A stretch of DNA of 25,112 nucleotides from JBEICQ01 sp046297395 (lineage in GTDB: Bacteria > Bacteroidota > Bacteroidia > UBA4408): NCBI GenBank assembly GCA_046297395.1, contig JBKCNM010000110.1, positions 1 through 25,112 of the forward strand, in the 5' to 3' direction. The position numbers and the translations under genes were made by a program. Each line of letters begins with the position of its first letter. Position 1 is the stretch's first letter. Below, piece after piece: positions 23,156 to 25,112 of this stretch. The notes beneath the pieces are model-generated. The model was not told the origin of the DNA, did no database searches, and was given only the letters and a program-made list of their open reading frames with translations.

Positions 23156-24709
23156 ATGTCTCAGAATGACATCATTATACAGTCATCCGATCATGAGGTT
23201 ACCATAGCCCTGCTCAATGAGCGTCGCCTGGTTGAACTTCACCAGGAAAAGAAGAACAATAATTTCGCCGTTGGAGACATTTACCTGGGAAAAATCCGCA
23301 AGGTGATGCCGGGACTTAATGCGGCTTTCGTTGATATTGGTTACGAGAAAGATGCTTTTTTACATTATTTAGACCTCGGTCCACAATTCAATTCCCTGCA
23401 ACAATTTGTAAAACAGGTTACCCAAAACAAGCAGCAAAAGCCCAATCTGTCCGGCTTTCAATTGTTGCCTGACATCGATAAAGGCGGAAAAATTACCTCA
23501 GTGCTTTCCACAAACCACCTAATTCCTGTACAAATTGCCAAGGAGCCTATAGCGAACAAAGGGCCGAGAATCACCTCCGACCTGTCAATCCCCGGAAGGT
23601 ATGTGGTGCTCATTCCTTTCTCAGATAAAGTTTCGATCTCACAAAAAATTAAATCAACCGAGGAAAAAGATCGTTTACGCAAAATTATACAAGGATTGCG
23701 CCCCAAAAATTATGGGGTAATTGTGCGAACGGTGGCTGAGAACAAAGGGGTTTCTGAAATAGAGAACGACCTTAAGGAACTCCTCGAGAAATGGGATAGT
23801 TGTTTCGAGGAGATCAAAACTTCCCTTCCGCCCAAAAAAGTATTGGGTGAACTGGACAGGACTTCAACCATTCTGAGAGACATGCTCAACTCATCATTCA
23901 GCAGTATACATGTGAATGAAGAAGTTTTGTACGAAGAAATCAGAAACTACTTAGGCAACATCGCTCCCGAAAAAAGAGACATTGTAAAATTATACAAGAG
24001 CAAGGAGCCGATTTTTGATCATTTTGGGGTTGATCGTCAACTCAAGGCCTCTTTTGGCAAAACTGTTCCGATGAAGAGTGGTTCGTATCTCATTGTTGAG
24101 CATACAGAAGCCATGCATGTAATTGATGTAAACAGTGGGCACCGGCAGCGCTCCGATATGAGTCAGGAAACAAATGCATTGGAAGTGAATCTTGACGCAG
24201 CAACCGAAGTAGCGCGACAATTGCGTCTGAGAGATATGGGCGGCATCATCGTGGTTGATTTCATAGATATGCATTCCCCGGATAATCGGAAATTGCTTTT
24301 TAATAAACTAAAGGATGAGATGCGTTCCGATCGTGCCAAGCATACCATCCTGCCCCCAACTAAATTTGGTTTGGTGCAGATTACCCGTCAGCGCGTGAGA
24401 CCCGAAATGAATGTTTCAACGCTCGAGAAATGTCCTACTTGTCAGGGAAGCGGAGAGGTACAAGCAAGTATTCTGTTGATTGATCAGATTGAAAATAACC
24501 TCAGGTATATTCTTCTTAACCAAAATAAAAAAGGGGTTACGCTTGCTTTGCATCCGTTTTTGGAAGCCTATTTTAAAAAAGGTTTTCCTTCACCTCGGAT
24601 GCGCTGGTTCATGAAATTCGGAAAATATGTGAATCTCCGCTCAGTATCCTCATATGGTTTTCTGGAGTATCATTTTTTTGATAAAAGCGAAGACGAAATA
24701 AAGATATAA
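23156..24709 (+). CDS. rng: Rne/Rng family endoribonuclease (RNase G-like)
   Basis: This 517-residue cytosolic enzyme cuts single-stranded, AU-rich RNA in rRNA maturation and mRNA decay. An S1 RNA-binding domain starts near residue 38 (VGDIYLGKIRKVMPGLNAAF) and carries an insertion of about 45 residues (75-120) common in this phylum. The catalytic metal site has Asp324 (HVIDVNSG) and Asp368 (IIVVDFIDM), matching the two essential aspartates of E. coli RNase E. The zinc-link is Cys426-x-x-Cys429 (EKCPTCQGSG). There is no long C-terminal degradosome scaffold, so the size fits RNase G rather than RNase E. The start at ATG 23156 follows an out-of-frame ATG at 23152. It is preceded by the ribosomal-type peptide and a strong hairpin, and is convergent with an oxidoreductase gene. 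Confidence 0.93.
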   Translation: MSQNDIIIQSSDHEVTIALLNERRLVELHQEKKNNNFAVGDIYLGKIRKVMPGLNAAFVDIGYEKDAFLHYLDLGPQFNSLQQFVKQVTQNKQQKPNLSGFQLLPDIDKGGKITSVLSTNHLIPVQIAKEPIANKGPRITSDLSIPGRYVVLIPFSDKVSISQKIKSTEEKDRLRKIIQGLRPKNYGVIVRTVAENKGVSEIENDLKELLEKWDSCFEEIKTSLPPKKVLGELDRTSTILRDMLNSSFSSIHVNEEVLYEEIRNYLGNIAPEKRDIVKLYKSKEPIFDHFGVDRQLKASFGKTVPMKSGSYLIVEHTEAMHVIDVNSGHRQRSDMSQETNALEVNLDAATEVARQLRLRDMGGIIVVDFIDMHSPDNRKLLFNKLKDEMRSDRAKHTILPPTKFGLVQITRQRVRPEMNVSTLEKCPTCQGSGEVQASILLIDQIENNLRYILLNQNKKGVTLALHPFLEAYFKKGFPSPRMRWFMKFGKYVNLRSVSSYGFLEYHFFDKSEDEIKI

Positions 24710-24741
24710 GCATTTGCTGCTCCAAGCAGCACATCAAATGC
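24710..24741. terminator. Hairpin between convergent rng and oxidoreductase genes
   Basis: TGCTGCT (24715-24721) pairs with AGCAGCA (24725-24731) around a 3-base loop, and GCATT (24710-24714) pairs with AATGC (24737-24741) across a 5-base bulge. The hairpin begins right after the rng stop and covers the last codons and stop of the minus-strand gene. No clear T run follows on either strand, so it is a bidirectional terminator candidate of moderate strength. Confidence 0.5.
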
Positions 24742-25112
24742 CTGTATCCTCTAAAAGGATGGATTTGTTTTCAAGAATCATTCTGCCTGCAACAGGCTTC
24801 ATTGCATATTTTACAATCACAGCTGCCAGTTTTTCCACAGGGGTGGAATGGAATTGCAAAAGTGGTCCACGCATGAAAATATCCAGGCACTTCATGACAA
24901 TAGATGCCACAAATTCTCCTGATCTTTTCTCTTGGCGATTACCCATGAGAAGCATGGGTCTGAAGATGACCAGACTTTCCAATGCAGGAAAGTAAATGTC
25001 TTTTTCTGTTAAACCCTTTGTGCGGAGATAATAGTTGGGCGATTGAACATTTGCACCGGCAGCTGAAACCAGTAGAATGTTTTTAACTCCGGAACGAATG
25101 GCTTTTCTTGCC
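24734..25112 (-). CDS. NAD(P)-binding Rossmann oxidoreductase (TIP30/atypical SDR type), C-terminal part; start outside window
   Basis: The frame is open through the right edge of the window, giving about 125 C-terminal residues. The visible part begins A-R-K-A-I-R-S-G-V-K-N-I-L-L-V-S-A-A-G-A, a strand ending in the small-residue motif typical of atypical short-chain dehydrogenases, followed by the Y-Y-L-R-T-K-G-L-T-E block (catalytic-type Tyr and Lys) and then I-F-R-P-M-L-L-M-G-N-R-x-E-x-R, which is the hallmark of HTATIP2/TIP30-like NAD(P)H-binding proteins. The N-terminal glycine motif should lie outside. Substrate and pathway are unknown. It is convergent with rng with a 24-bp gap and a shared hairpin. 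Confidence 0.75.
   Translation of the reverse strand, partial: ARKAIRSGVKNILLVSAAGANVQSPNYYLRTKGLTEKDIYFPALESLVIFRPMLLMGNRQEKRSGEFVASIVMKCLDIFMRGPLLQFHSTPVEKLAAVIVKYAMKPVAGRMILENKSILLEDTGI

Overview
This window is a piece of ordinary chromosome from a member of the Bacteroidota. Three things support that: a large secreted protein with a gliding-motility-type C-terminal (type IX secretion, type B) sorting domain, several promoters of the Bacteroidota form TTG-N19-TAnnTTTG, and families typical of the phylum (GEVED domain, DUF4159, a 30-residue lysine/arginine-rich protein just upstream of an Rne/Rng ribonuclease). I cannot name the genus. No phage, insertion sequence, CRISPR array or recognisable defence locus is present.

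Layout. Bases 1-3973 (+) are the end of a surface-polysaccharide cluster: a truncated flippase, two tandem Wzz-like chain-length regulators and an O-antigen ligase/polymerase. Bases 3993-5098 hold a PfkB-family sugar kinase (-) divergent from a tRNA-Asn with its own promoter and terminator. Bases 5228-9468 are all on the minus strand: gmhA (heptose pathway), an AT-rich Wzx-like flippase, a DUF4159 protein and malate dehydrogenase; gmhA and the flippase again point to envelope polysaccharide. Bases 9711-15044 (-) encode a 1777-residue secreted repeat protein, followed upstream by a lipoprotein that fuses a cytochrome c domain to a copper monooxygenase-like domain (15100-16449, -).

Bases 16515-18928 (+) carry an M16 zinc peptidase overlapping a 3-hydroxyacyl-CoA dehydrogenase. 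Bases 18935-19953 (-) are a lemA-TPM pair, and 20023-21656 (-) are mutY with a coupled small membrane protein. Divergent from mutY lies a + strand run: HU, a membrane-anchored TPR protein, the 30-residue basic protein and the Rne/Rng ribonuclease. The window closes with the C-terminal part of an NAD(P)-binding oxidoreductase (-), convergent with the ribonuclease.

I did not find a convincing undescribed multi-gene system. The points most worth a second look are the six apparent copper ligands plus haem motif in one lipoprotein, the P-domain nested inside an Ig-like repeat of the giant protein, the 30-residue ribosomal-type protein with a perfect 10-bp hairpin before rng, an A9 tract inside mutY, and several -7 promoter boxes placed almost on the start codon.
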